This document shows, in pieces, positions 33,442 through 40,347 of a DNA stretch of 40,347 nucleotides. A model generated the notes under the pieces. The model was not told the origin of the DNA. It searched no databases and worked only from the letters and a program-made list of their open reading frames with translations. The stretch is from DATIKM01 sp035477595. Its GTDB lineage: Bacteria; Armatimonadota; Chthonomonadetes; Chthonomonadales; CAJBBX01. The position numbers and the translations under genes were made by a program. The stretch spans positions 1 through 40,347 of the forward strand of contig DATIKM010000061.1 of the NCBI GenBank assembly GCA_035477595.1, in the 5' to 3' direction. How positions within the stretch are numbered: position 1 is the first letter of the stretch; the number at the start of each line of letters is the position of its first letter.

Positions 33442-34626
33442 CTACGGTGCGGAGTCTCCGGCCGCTCCCCGATTAGGAGGGCGTTCGGGCACCAGTCCGC
33501 GGCGATCGAGCGGAACGCGGACAACGCGGGAGGTCAAGCGAGTGGTGATGTCGTGCTCCGTGGTCTGCACGAGGCGCGCGATCTCCTCAACGGAGATGCG
33601 CTCGCCCATCTGGCGCCCGATCAGCACGGCCTCGTCGCCCACGGACACGCCGCCGATGTCCGTGGCGTCGACCATCGTCACGTCCATGCACACGCGGCCG
33701 AGGATTCGCGCTCTCAGGCCCCGCAGCAGAGCGGCGCCCCGGCCACTGAGGCGTCGCGGGTACCCATCCCCGTAGCCGATGCCCAGCATCGCCACCTTGC
33801 TGGGACGGGACAGCACGCAGTCGCCGCCATAGCTGATCGATGCGCCCGCCGGCATATGGCGGAGAAGGACCACGCGCGCCTTGAGCGTCATCACGGGTTC
33901 AACCGGCACCGGGGAGTCAGGAGCTGCGAGCGCCGGAGAAAAGCCGTACAGCAGCAGGCCCGGCCGCACGGCGTCGAGATGGCCTTCGGGGTAGCGGCGG
34001 ATGCCGGCGCTGTTGGCGATGTGGGCAACGATGCGCCGTCGCGCGAGGCGCGACACCGCGTCGCGGACGGCGGACAGGCGCGCGATCTGATTGCGTGAGA
34101 GTCCCTCGTCGGTGTCCGCCGATGGAAACTGCGAGGCGACGCCATCGACCTCGAGCCCCTCGAGCTCGAGGAGCGCGCGGGCGAACGCGGGCGCCGAGGC
34201 TTCGTCGACGCCGGCTCTACCCATGCCGGTGTCAACTTTGATGTGGACGGGCAACCGGTAGTCGGCCTCGATGGCCTCGCGCGACAGGGCGCGCGCCGTC
34301 TCGATGTTGCTGAGGAGCGGAGTGGCTCGTGCACGGACGACGGCGCCGGCGTCGCCTGGCAGAAACGGGCTGAGCACCATGATGGCCGCGCCCGGCGACG
34401 CTTCGCGCGCCTCCTCAGCCTCTCGCGGCGTGGCGACGGCCAACCAGTCTGCCCCCGCCTCAGATGCGGATCGCGCCACCAGACGGAGGCCGTGCCCGTA
34501 GGCGTCGGCTTTAACCACCGCGGCGATCCCGACCAGCGGACCGACGTGGTCTCGGAGGGCGCGCACGTTTCCGCGCAGCACACCCAGGTCGATCTCTGCC
34601 CATGCCCTGCTCAGATCGAACGCCAT
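33442..34626 (-). CDS. alr: Alanine racemase
   Basis: A 394-residue PLP enzyme interconverting L- and D-alanine for peptidoglycan. The PLP lysine is Lys39 in VVKADAYGHG. The second catalytic base, Tyr near 265, is in ISYGGDCVL. IKVDTGMGRAG (about 130), VRPGLLLYG (about 222) and GRVCMDVTMVDATD (about 310) are typical. N-terminal MAFDLSRAWAEIDLGVLRGN fits the barrel start, and the length is normal. The last residues (PERPPNRGAAGD) extend a little past the usual end. Start ATG at 34626, 46 bases after the secreted protein gene; they may share a transcript. Alanine dehydrogenase lies 3 kb upstream on the same strand. Confidence 0.95.
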   Translation of the reverse strand: MAFDLSRAWAEIDLGVLRGNVRALRDHVGPLVGIAAVVKADAYGHGLRLVARSASEAGADWLAVATPREAEEAREASPGAAIMVLSPFLPGDAGAVVRARATPLLSNIETARALSREAIEADYRLPVHIKVDTGMGRAGVDEASAPAFARALLELEGLEVDGVASQFPSADTDEGLSRNQIARLSAVRDAVSRLARRRIVAHIANSAGIRRYPEGHLDAVRPGLLLYGFSPALAAPDSPVPVEPVMTLKARVVLLRHMPAGASISYGGDCVLSRPSKVAMLGIGYGDGYPRRLSGRGAALLRGLRARILGRVCMDVTMVDATDIGGVSVGDEAVLIGRQMGERISVEEIARLVQTTEHDITTRLTSRVVRVPLDRRGLVPERPPNRGAAGDSAP

Positions 34627-34672
34627 CGGAGCGCTGTCCTCCTCGCCCAGGGCGGGCCGACCGGCGGCCTTG

Positions 34673-35467
34673 CTACCGCCGAGTGAACCGTCTATCGGGG
34701 GCCAGCCGATCGCGCACCTGATCGTAGGCCCAGCGATCGTCGTACACCAGCAGCAGGTTGGTCATCCAGCGGTGCGGCTGGATCAGCTTGCGTCCCCTGA
34801 AGTATAGACCGAGAGAGGCGCCGCCATCGAGGCTGATTGCGTCAACCACGTTCAGGGCGCGCAACGCCTTGGCCATACTGCGGAGCGTGACGGGCTTGCG
34901 CGTGGCGGCAATGATGAGGCGATTGCCATTCGTGACGCCAACCGCGACGCGAGCAGCAGGGCGGAACAGCGAACGATCTCGGAAGCCCTCGGCGCGCGGG
35001 TCCACATGCACGCGGCCGGCCCGGACCAGGCGGGGACCGCCGCCAAGCACGAAGTCGTACTCACTCCAGTCCTGGCGTGTGTCGCGGCGCGGACGTACGA
35101 AGCGCACCTCGTTGTTGTCGCTGATGCAGAGCGCAGTGCCACGGCCGCCGAAGTGTGCCAGGTTGCCACCGATCACGATGTCGCCGATTGGTATGCGCGT
35201 GCGCGTGCCGAAGAAGGTCCCGGTCACGGCGACCGCCGGCCGTGATCGGCGCACCATCTGGCAGAACGGCTCCGCGTGGCCGGCGCCGTACTTCGCGATC
35301 TGTCCCGTCACCCTCACATTGAGGTCGGTCAGATCGATGGAGACGACCTTGAGCGGCACGCCGGCGGCAGTGCACTCCGAGTAGGTGATGCTCCCGGCGT
35401 CCACCGGCAGAGCCGCCAGACAGCACAGCAGCGCTACCGCGTCCAGGAGCCGCCGACGCACACCCAT
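34673..35467 (-). CDS. Secreted phosphodiester-glycosidase-like (NAGPA) domain protein
   Basis: A 264-residue exported protein. Signal peptide: residues 1-24 (GVRRRLLDAVALLCCLAALP). The mature part is a single NAGPA/PF09992-type domain: VTGTFFGTRTRIPIGDIVIGG near 85, VLGGGPRLVRAGRV near 150, RVAVGVTNGNRLIIAA near 190, ISLDGGASLGLYFRG near 222 and TNLLLVYDD near 245. NAGPA enzymes cleave GlcNAc from phosphodiester-linked sugars, and bacterial members may act on wall teichoic-type or other envelope glycans. ATG at 35467 follows GGGAGG; the frame extends to 35641 but begins before that site. It lies just upstream of alr, and both may concern the envelope. Confidence 0.82.
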   Translation of the reverse strand: MGVRRRLLDAVALLCCLAALPVDAGSITYSECTAAGVPLKVVSIDLTDLNVRVTGQIAKYGAGHAEPFCQMVRRSRPAVAVTGTFFGTRTRIPIGDIVIGGNLAHFGGRGTALCISDNNEVRFVRPRRDTRQDWSEYDFVLGGGPRLVRAGRVHVDPRAEGFRDRSLFRPAARVAVGVTNGNRLIIAATRKPVTLRSMAKALRALNVVDAISLDGGASLGLYFRGRKLIQPHRWMTNLLLVYDDRWAYDQVRDRLAPDRRFTRR

Positions 35468-35640
35468 GAACGTGCGACCTCCCGCTGCCACGCACACAGC
35501 GACGTGGCCCCCCGAAGCTGCCGGGGGCCGAACGTCAGCACGGCGCTCCGCGCAGTCGCCGATGGCAGACCACCGGTTCATTCCACTCCGCCTGCTGTGG
35601 CGCTGTACCGGCAGGGATGCTTGGATCATTGCAGTGCTCA

Positions 35641-35668
35641 AAGCGCCCCGGCGGGTGCCGGGGCGCTT
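35641..35668 (-). terminator. Intrinsic terminator after the sugar-binding protein gene
   Basis: AAGCGCCCCGGC (35641-35652) pairs perfectly with GCCGGGGCGCTT (35657-35668) over a 4-base loop. Read on the minus strand it ends in CTTTGAG, 33 bases after the stop at 35702. It would work in both directions. Confidence 0.8.
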
Positions 35669-35701
35669 CGCATCCAGTCCACTTGGCCTGGCAGCGCGCC
35701 G

Positions 35702-36688
35702 TCAGAGCTCGGCGCCTCCCTCCGCTACATTCGATGCGTCGAACAGGCGGGTTCCCAGCGTGATGGTCTTGGGCACCGTTTCGCCGCGAACGACCCTAAG
35801 GGCCGTTTCGATCGCTTTCGCGCCTCCCGTCGGGTACTCGAACGTGGCGGTAAGGATCCCCCTCTGGACGTACTTCACGCCCTCGTGGGGCAGCGCATCG
35901 ATCCCGATGAAGCGGATCGACTTCTCGCGTCCACGTCCCTCCTGCTGAGCAGCCCTGTAGGCTCCATGCGCGCTCGGGTCGTTGTGGGCATAGACGGCGT
36001 CGATCTGCGGGAAGCGAGCAAGCGCCGACCTCATCTCGCGTTGCGCGTTGGGCTCAAGCCACTGGCAGTCGGCCTCGAACACCACGTTCAGGCCCGATCC
36101 CTCGATGCCTTCGCGGAAGCCCTGGTGACGCTCATGCCCCGGGGTCGAGGTCATCAGGCCCTTGAGCTCGACGATGTTGCCCCTGCCGCCCAGGAGCTTC
36201 ACGAGGTAGCGCCCGGCCTCGCGGCCAATCTTGACGTTATCGGCGCCGATGAAGCACGTGTAATCGTCGCCCTCTACCTTCCGGTCGAGCACGATGACCG
36301 GGATGCCCGCGGCCATCGCGTCGGAGACGGGCTTCGTGAGCGGGCGCGCCTCCTTCGGGCTGATGATAATCACATCAACCTTCTGTTGGATGAACTCCCG
36401 CACCTGGCTCTGCTGGGCCTCGCTGCGGTTGGATGCGTCCTTGAAGATGACCTTCACCTCGGGGTGCTGGTCCGCGGCGGCCTTGATATCGGCGTTCATC
36501 TGCACACGCCAGGGCTCGCCCAGGTTGGCCTGCGACATCCCGATGACGATCTGCTGACCGGCGCGCTCGGGCGCCGCCGACTGCGGCAGCCGGCTCTGGC
36601 CGGGTCCGGTGGCCTGCTGCTCACGGGGACCGCAGCCGGCCAGCACCAGCGCCAGCGCAAAGGCCGCTAGTACACGCGCTACTGTCAC
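35702..36688 (-). CDS. Periplasmic sugar-binding protein of an ABC importer (RbsB-like)
   Basis: A 328-residue lipoprotein solute-binding protein of the ribose/galactose (periplasmic-binding type I) family. Signal: VARVLAAFALALVLAGC, with lipobox LAGC. The first lobe has IVIGMSQANLGEPWRVQMNA, VDVIIISPKEARPLTKPV and GIPVIVLDRKV; the hinge and second lobe show YTCFIGADNVKIGREAGRYL, FPQIDAVYAHNDPSAHGAYR and IRFIGIDALPHEGVKYV. These match RbsB-type binding of a furanose or pyranose. GTG at 36688 overlaps the permease stop in GTGA, so the genes are co-translated. The longer open frame to 37678 only shadows the permease. No ATPase gene is in the operon. Confidence 0.92.
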   Translation of the reverse strand: MTVARVLAAFALALVLAGCGPREQQATGPGQSRLPQSAAPERAGQQIVIGMSQANLGEPWRVQMNADIKAAADQHPEVKVIFKDASNRSEAQQSQVREFIQQKVDVIIISPKEARPLTKPVSDAMAAGIPVIVLDRKVEGDDYTCFIGADNVKIGREAGRYLVKLLGGRGNIVELKGLMTSTPGHERHQGFREGIEGSGLNVVFEADCQWLEPNAQREMRSALARFPQIDAVYAHNDPSAHGAYRAAQQEGRGREKSIRFIGIDALPHEGVKYVQRGILTATFEYPTGGAKAIETALRVVRGETVPKTITLGTRLFDASNVAEGGAEL

Positions 36689-37737
36689 TGTCCTCTCCTC
36701 TGTCTCTGGATAAGCACCGCCGCCACGATGATGGCGGCCTGGATGACCATGCGAGGTGCGATGTCTACCGCCCTCAGGCTGAGGATTTTGTTGATGTAGC
36801 CCATGATGAGCACGCCCACCAACGTCAGGCCCAAGCCGCCCCGGCCTCCCATCATGCTCGTTCCGCCGATCACCACGGCGGCGATGGCGTCCAGCTCGAA
36901 CCCGAAGCCCGCTTCCGGGTCGCCCATGTCCTGGCGGCACGCATTGACAACCCCTGCCAGTGCGGCCATAGCTCCGCACAGGGCGTAGGTGAACAGCTTT
37001 GTGCGGGTGACGCGGATGCCGCAGAGCCGCGCCGCCTCCTCGTTCCCGCCAATAGCGTGGATGGATCTGCCGTACGCGGTAGAGCGGGCCACGATCGCCA
37101 GCGCCGCAATGCACAGGAGGAAGAGCAGAGTAGCGGGTTGCAGGCCGATGCCTGGCAGGCTCGTGGTCATCCACGTGAAGAAGAGCGGTGAGCGGTCCAG
37201 CAGTCGGTACCATGGCGCGCCGCCGGCCTGCACCTTGATGCCGCCGCTGATCCACTTGGCTGCGCCGCGCGCGGCCGTCATCATCGCCAGGGTGGCCACG
37301 AACGGCTGCATCCGGCACCAGGCGACAAGCGCGCCGTTGATCGCCCCGGCCGCGAGACCCGCGACGATGGTGCACGCGATCGCAGCGGGCACCGGCCAGC
37401 CGTACGCGATGGTGAGCAGCGCGAAGAGCGTCGCGCAGAACCCGAGGACCGAGCTCACGGACAGGTCGATCCCGCCGGTCAGAATCACCAGGGTCATCCC
37501 GGCGGCGAGCAAGCCGTACTCGCAGTACTCGAACACGATGTCGCTCTGCGTGCGGAACTCGAGGAAGATGGGGAGGCCGGTGTCGCGCGCCCGCGGGCTC
37601 AGGATGCAGCCGAGCACGAACACCACCACCAAGGCGATGAGCCCCCGGTAGCGGTTCAGCCAGTCCAGCACGCGCCATGGGCCCTGTGGGGGACGTACGG
37701 TTGTAGGCCTGCCGTACGGGCCGGTCGATGGATGCAT
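36685..37737 (-). CDS. Sugar ABC transporter permease (RbsC-like)
   Basis: A 350-residue inner-membrane permease of the BPD_transp_2/RbsC family with about 9 or 10 membrane segments. The signature GMTLVILTGGIDLSVSSVLGFCA lies near 80-100. SGGIKVQAGGAPW, YGRSIHAIGGNEEAARLCGI (the loop that contacts the ATPase) and VIGGTSMMGGRGGL follow. ATG at 37737 has GGAGG 4 bases before it; ATG at 37764 has a poorer site. It is followed by the binding protein with a 4-base overlap. The ATPase (RbsA) gene expected in front is missing; alanine dehydrogenase is there instead, 91 bases upstream. Confidence 0.93.
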   Translation of the reverse strand: MHPSTGPYGRPTTVRPPQGPWRVLDWLNRYRGLIALVVVFVLGCILSPRARDTGLPIFLEFRTQSDIVFEYCEYGLLAAGMTLVILTGGIDLSVSSVLGFCATLFALLTIAYGWPVPAAIACTIVAGLAAGAINGALVAWCRMQPFVATLAMMTAARGAAKWISGGIKVQAGGAPWYRLLDRSPLFFTWMTTSLPGIGLQPATLLFLLCIAALAIVARSTAYGRSIHAIGGNEEAARLCGIRVTRTKLFTYALCGAMAALAGVVNACRQDMGDPEAGFGFELDAIAAVVIGGTSMMGGRGGLGLTLVGVLIMGYINKILSLRAVDIAPRMVIQAAIIVAAVLIQRQRRGQ

Positions 37738-37828
37738 GGGGCCTCCGTGCGGATGGGATGGCATCGCTCGGATCAGGCAGCGGCCGAGTCGGAACCGGCG
37801 ACTCGGCGCCGGCGTGCGCCTCCCCCCC

Positions 37829-38944
37829 TCAGTTCAGCAGTTGCTCCACGGGCACGCAGGGCAGCCCGAACTGCTCCGCCACGTCCGGGAAGCAGACATG
37901 GCCGTCGACCACGTTCAGACCCATGCGCAGCGCAGGGTCTCGCCGGGCAGCCTCACGCCAGCCATAGCGGGCAAGGCGGCGAACGTAGGGCAGCGTCACG
38001 TTCGTGAGCGCGTAAGTCGAAGTGCCGGCCACCGCCCCGGGCATGTTGGTTACGCAGTAGTGGACCACGCCGTCGACGATGTAGGTCGGCTCGCTGTGGG
38101 TGGTGGGCCGGGTTGTCTCGAAGCACCCGCCCTGGTCGACCGCCACATCGATGACCACCGCCCCCTTTTTCATCGTGCGGATCATCTCGCGCGTCACCAG
38201 GACCTGCGCTTTCGCTCCCCGCCTCAGGACGCTGCCGATCACCAGGTCGGCCTCGCGGATCGCCTGCCTGATGTTGTAGCGGTTCGAGTAGAGCGTGTTC
38301 ACGTTCCACGGCATGATGTCGTCGAGGTACCGCAGCCGCTCGAGGTTCACGTCGATGATCGTCACGTCGGCGCCGAACCCCGCAGCCACCTTTGCCGCAT
38401 TGGCGCCCACGATGCCGCCGCCCAGGATGACCACGCGCGCCGGTGGAACGCCGGGCACGCCGCTCAGCAGGATGCCACGGCCCTCCATCGGGCGCTCGAG
38501 GAACTTCGCGCCTTCCTGGATGGCCATGCGCCCGGCGACCTCGCTCATCGGCGTCAGCAGGGGCAGGGTGCCGTCGGCGAGCTGGATCGTCTCGTAGGCA
38601 ATGCAGATGGCCCCGGAGGCGACCATGGCGCGCGTGAGCTCCTCACTGGCCGCAAAGTGGAAGTAGGTGAAGAGCGCCTGGCCGCGGCGCAGGAGGGCTT
38701 GCTCCGCCGGCAGCGGCTCTTTGACCTTCACGATCAGCTCGCACTCCGAGAACACCGGTGCGCTTCCGTGCGCAAGCCGGGCACCGGCGGCCGCATACTC
38801 CGCGTCCTCGATACTGGTGCCTAGCCCGGCGCCACGCTCGACCACCACTTCGTGGCCGTCCTCAACGAGCGTCTCCACGCCGGCGGGCGTCATGGCCACG
38901 CGGTACTCGCTGTCCTTCGTCTCCGTCGGCACGCCGATCCGCAC
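37829..38944 (-). CDS. ald: Alanine dehydrogenase
   Basis: A 371-residue NAD-dependent enzyme converting L-alanine to pyruvate and ammonia. MRIGVPTETKDSEYRVAMTP opens the protein with the substrate Arg15. IVKVKEPLPAE carries the substrate Lys near 74, and CIAYETIQ the active-site His-loop region. The NAD fold begins at VVILGGGIVGANAAKVA near 168-185, with DVTIIDVNLERL after it. HYCVTNMPGAVAGTSTYALTN near 295 holds the conserved NMP loop. The length matches the family (about 370). ATG at 38944. It lies between nadB and the RbsC-like gene on the same strand and may use alanine as carbon and nitrogen source. Confidence 0.95.
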   Translation of the reverse strand: MRIGVPTETKDSEYRVAMTPAGVETLVEDGHEVVVERGAGLGTSIEDAEYAAAGARLAHGSAPVFSECELIVKVKEPLPAEQALLRRGQALFTYFHFAASEELTRAMVASGAICIAYETIQLADGTLPLLTPMSEVAGRMAIQEGAKFLERPMEGRGILLSGVPGVPPARVVILGGGIVGANAAKVAAGFGADVTIIDVNLERLRYLDDIMPWNVNTLYSNRYNIRQAIREADLVIGSVLRRGAKAQVLVTREMIRTMKKGAVVIDVAVDQGGCFETTRPTTHSEPTYIVDGVVHYCVTNMPGAVAGTSTYALTNVTLPYVRRLARYGWREAARRDPALRMGLNVVDGHVCFPDVAEQFGLPCVPVEQLLN

Positions 38945-39017
38945 GGCAACCTCCGCTGTGGCGTTACCTGCCTGGCTCGCCGTGGTGGAGCCCAGCCCAC
39001 GCGGTTACGCAGCGCCC

Positions 39018-40347
39018 TCAACGATTCCTTCGGCCGTCGGGGTGCAGGATCGTGTCGCGGCGCCAGTTGGCATCGTCGGTGGTCGGACAGTCCGTGCGGA
39101 AGTGAAGCCCGCGACTCTCGCGGCGCCAGCGAGCGCAGCGCACGATGAGGTCGGCCACCAGCGCAACGTTGCGGACTTCCACGAGCTCCATCGTCGGGCG
39201 CGACGTGCGCTCGACAGATGCGACCCGCTCCTGGGCGCGCGAGACTGCACGTGCTGCCGCCTCGAGGCCCACGTCATTGCGCACAATGCCCACCAGCTCG
39301 TCCATCGACCACGCCAGCTCGCGGTGGATGTCCGCCAGCTCGGCGGCGTCGGGCTCCCCGCCGCCGAAACCCGAGAGAGCCTCCGGCGATGCGTCGGGCG
39401 CGCCTGGCTCCTGGCATGCCGCGAGCGCAGCCCGCCTTCCGAACACCATGGCCTCCAGCAGGGAGTTGGACGCCAGCCGGTTGGCGCCGTGAACGCCAGT
39501 GCATGCCGCCTCGCCGGCCGCATACAGGCCAGCCAGGCCGGTCCTCCCGTCGAGGTCCGTCAGCACGCCGCCGCAGGCGTAGTGGGCCGCCGGGACCACC
39601 GGTATCCAGTCCCGGGCCATGTCGATCCCGAGCTCCTGGCACCGCGCGAGGATCGTCGGGAAGCGCGAGCGGAGGAACGCTTCGTCCCGGTGCGTGATGT
39701 CGAGGTAGACGCACGGCTCGCCGCGCCGTGTCCGCTCCGCATGAATCGCCCGCGCCACGATGTCACGGGGCGCGAGCTCCGCCAGCGGGTGGTAACGCTC
39801 CATGAAGGCGGACCCATCGGCAGTTCGCAGCCGCGCCCCTTCGCCGCGCACCGCCTCAGAGATGAGGAAGCTCTCCCCCTGGTCATGGTGCAGCGCCGTA
39901 GGGTGAAACTGCACGAACTCCATGTTGGCGACCGCGGCGCCTGCCCGCCAGGCCATTGCGACTCCATCGCCCGTCGCGATGGTGGGGTTCGTGGTGTGGG
40001 CGAAAACGCGCCCGAGGCCGCCGGTCGCGAGCAAGACCGCGCGTGCCCGGAACAGCGCGATTCCGCCAGATGCGACATCGAGTGCGTAGACGCCGACGCA
40101 TCGCGGCCCGCTCGATGTCATCGCGACTGCAAGATCGACTACATACACATGGTCGAGGAACGCGAGGCGCGCGCGTCCCCGGGTCTCCTCGATGAGGGCG
40201 CGCTCAACCTCCCAGCCCGTACGGTCTGCCGCGTGTACGATGCGGTTGCGGGAGTGCCCGCCTTCGCGGCCCACCGCGAAACGGGCGCCGTCCGTATCAC
40301 GCTCGAACCGCGCACCCCAGTCAGCCATCTGGCGCACGCGTTCAGGG
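39018..40347 (-). CDS. nadB: L-aspartate oxidase (5' part cut by the window end)
   Basis: About 443 C-terminal residues of NadB, which oxidises L-aspartate to iminoaspartate for NadA using FAD. The frame runs on past 40347 (PERVRQMADWGARFE at the edge), so the N-terminal GxGxxG FAD motif is outside. Within, VLLATGGLGRVFAHTTNP, ATGDGVAMAWRAGA, EFVQFHPTALHHD, ISEAVRGEGARL, RDIVARAIHAE and GLYAAGEAACTGVHGANRLASNSLLEAMVFGRRAA follow in flavoprotein order, with catalytic His/Arg in HYACGGVLTDLDGRTG. The C-terminal helical domain is complete. Distinguished from fumarate reductase by the GVHGANRLASNSLLE context and FHPTALHHDQG. Confidence 0.94.
   Translation of the reverse strand, partial: PERVRQMADWGARFERDTDGARFAVGREGGHSRNRIVHAADRTGWEVERALIEETRGRARLAFLDHVYVVDLAVAMTSSGPRCVGVYALDVASGGIALFRARAVLLATGGLGRVFAHTTNPTIATGDGVAMAWRAGAAVANMEFVQFHPTALHHDQGESFLISEAVRGEGARLRTADGSAFMERYHPLAELAPRDIVARAIHAERTRRGEPCVYLDITHRDEAFLRSRFPTILARCQELGIDMARDWIPVVPAAHYACGGVLTDLDGRTGLAGLYAAGEAACTGVHGANRLASNSLLEAMVFGRRAALAACQEPGAPDASPEALSGFGGGEPDAAELADIHRELAWSMDELVGIVRNDVGLEAAARAVSRAQERVASVERTSRPTMELVEVRNVALVADLIVRCARWRRESRGLHFRTDCPTTDDANWRRDTILHPDGRRNR

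Noticed and set aside
35702..37678. Single 658-residue ORF joining permease region and binding protein
   Set aside because: The N-terminal part is an out-of-frame shadow of the permease; the lipoprotein signal starts at 36688.

Overview
The window is about 40 kb of GC-rich bacterial chromosome, apparently from an environmental genome. The gene mix (Gfo/Idh/MocA oxidoreductases, a ThuA protein, a DUF6785/DUF6784-type membrane protein, a TrpB2, a KimA-like transporter, a free-standing DnaA-domain-I-like protein and many Pro/Ala-rich proteins) fits Armatimonadota or a neighbouring environmental phylum. This is a guess from gene content, with no marker gene to prove it. Genes are short-spaced and run on both strands. 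The clear promoters match the ordinary sigma-70 consensus (TTGACG-17-TATAAT is seen twice).

Layout. (1) Positions 1-593 hold the last codons of a plus-strand gene, a possible 61-residue Tudor/SH3-like protein and a strong bulged hairpin. (2) Positions 594-7837 hold a two-gene minus-strand module. An 867-residue protein of unknown family is joined by a 4-bp ATGA overlap to a 1547-residue superfamily-2 helicase with zinc clusters and a C-terminal DUF1998/MZB domain. The module lies directly behind the 3' end of tRNA-Ala(CGC) (7919-7991), the usual seat of a mobile or defence island. It resembles Druantia type III (DruH+DruE) in architecture and is the best candidate here for a little-described system. 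(3) Positions 8097-18000 hold sugar-related and cell-surface genes: ThuA protein, two Gfo/Idh/MocA oxidoreductases, a beta-carbonic anhydrase, an anaerobic sulfatase maturase with a SEC-C tail, the row trpB2 - glycosyltransferase - WcaF-like acetyltransferase, and a secreted protein. (4) Positions 17991-21868 hold a promoter with a roughly 200-nt leader, an unknown membrane protein with two zinc ribbons, folB, and nadA behind a hairpin-rich leader. (5) Positions 21879-28056 hold a KimA-like transporter, an AcuC-type deacetylase, a small membrane protein, the DnaA-domain-I-like protein and an SLBB polysaccharide exporter. (6) Positions 28300-33285 hold a DUF6785-type membrane protein, a PseG-like protein, a DapA-family lyase and a lipoprotein. 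(7) Positions 33442-40347 on the minus strand hold alr, a secreted phosphodiester-glycosidase-like protein, an RbsB/RbsC pair without an ATPase gene, alanine dehydrogenase and the C-terminal three quarters of nadB.

How the genes fit together. nadB and nadA supply the first two steps of NAD synthesis but are about 17 kb apart. alr and ald both act on alanine. The glycosyltransferase, WcaF-like enzyme, SLBB protein and PseG-like protein suggest surface polysaccharide synthesis spread over several loci. The Gfo/Idh/MocA enzymes, ThuA, secreted protein, DapA-family lyase and RbsB/C genes suggest scavenging and breakdown of sugars. No rRNA, CRISPR array, insertion sequence or integrase gene is visible.
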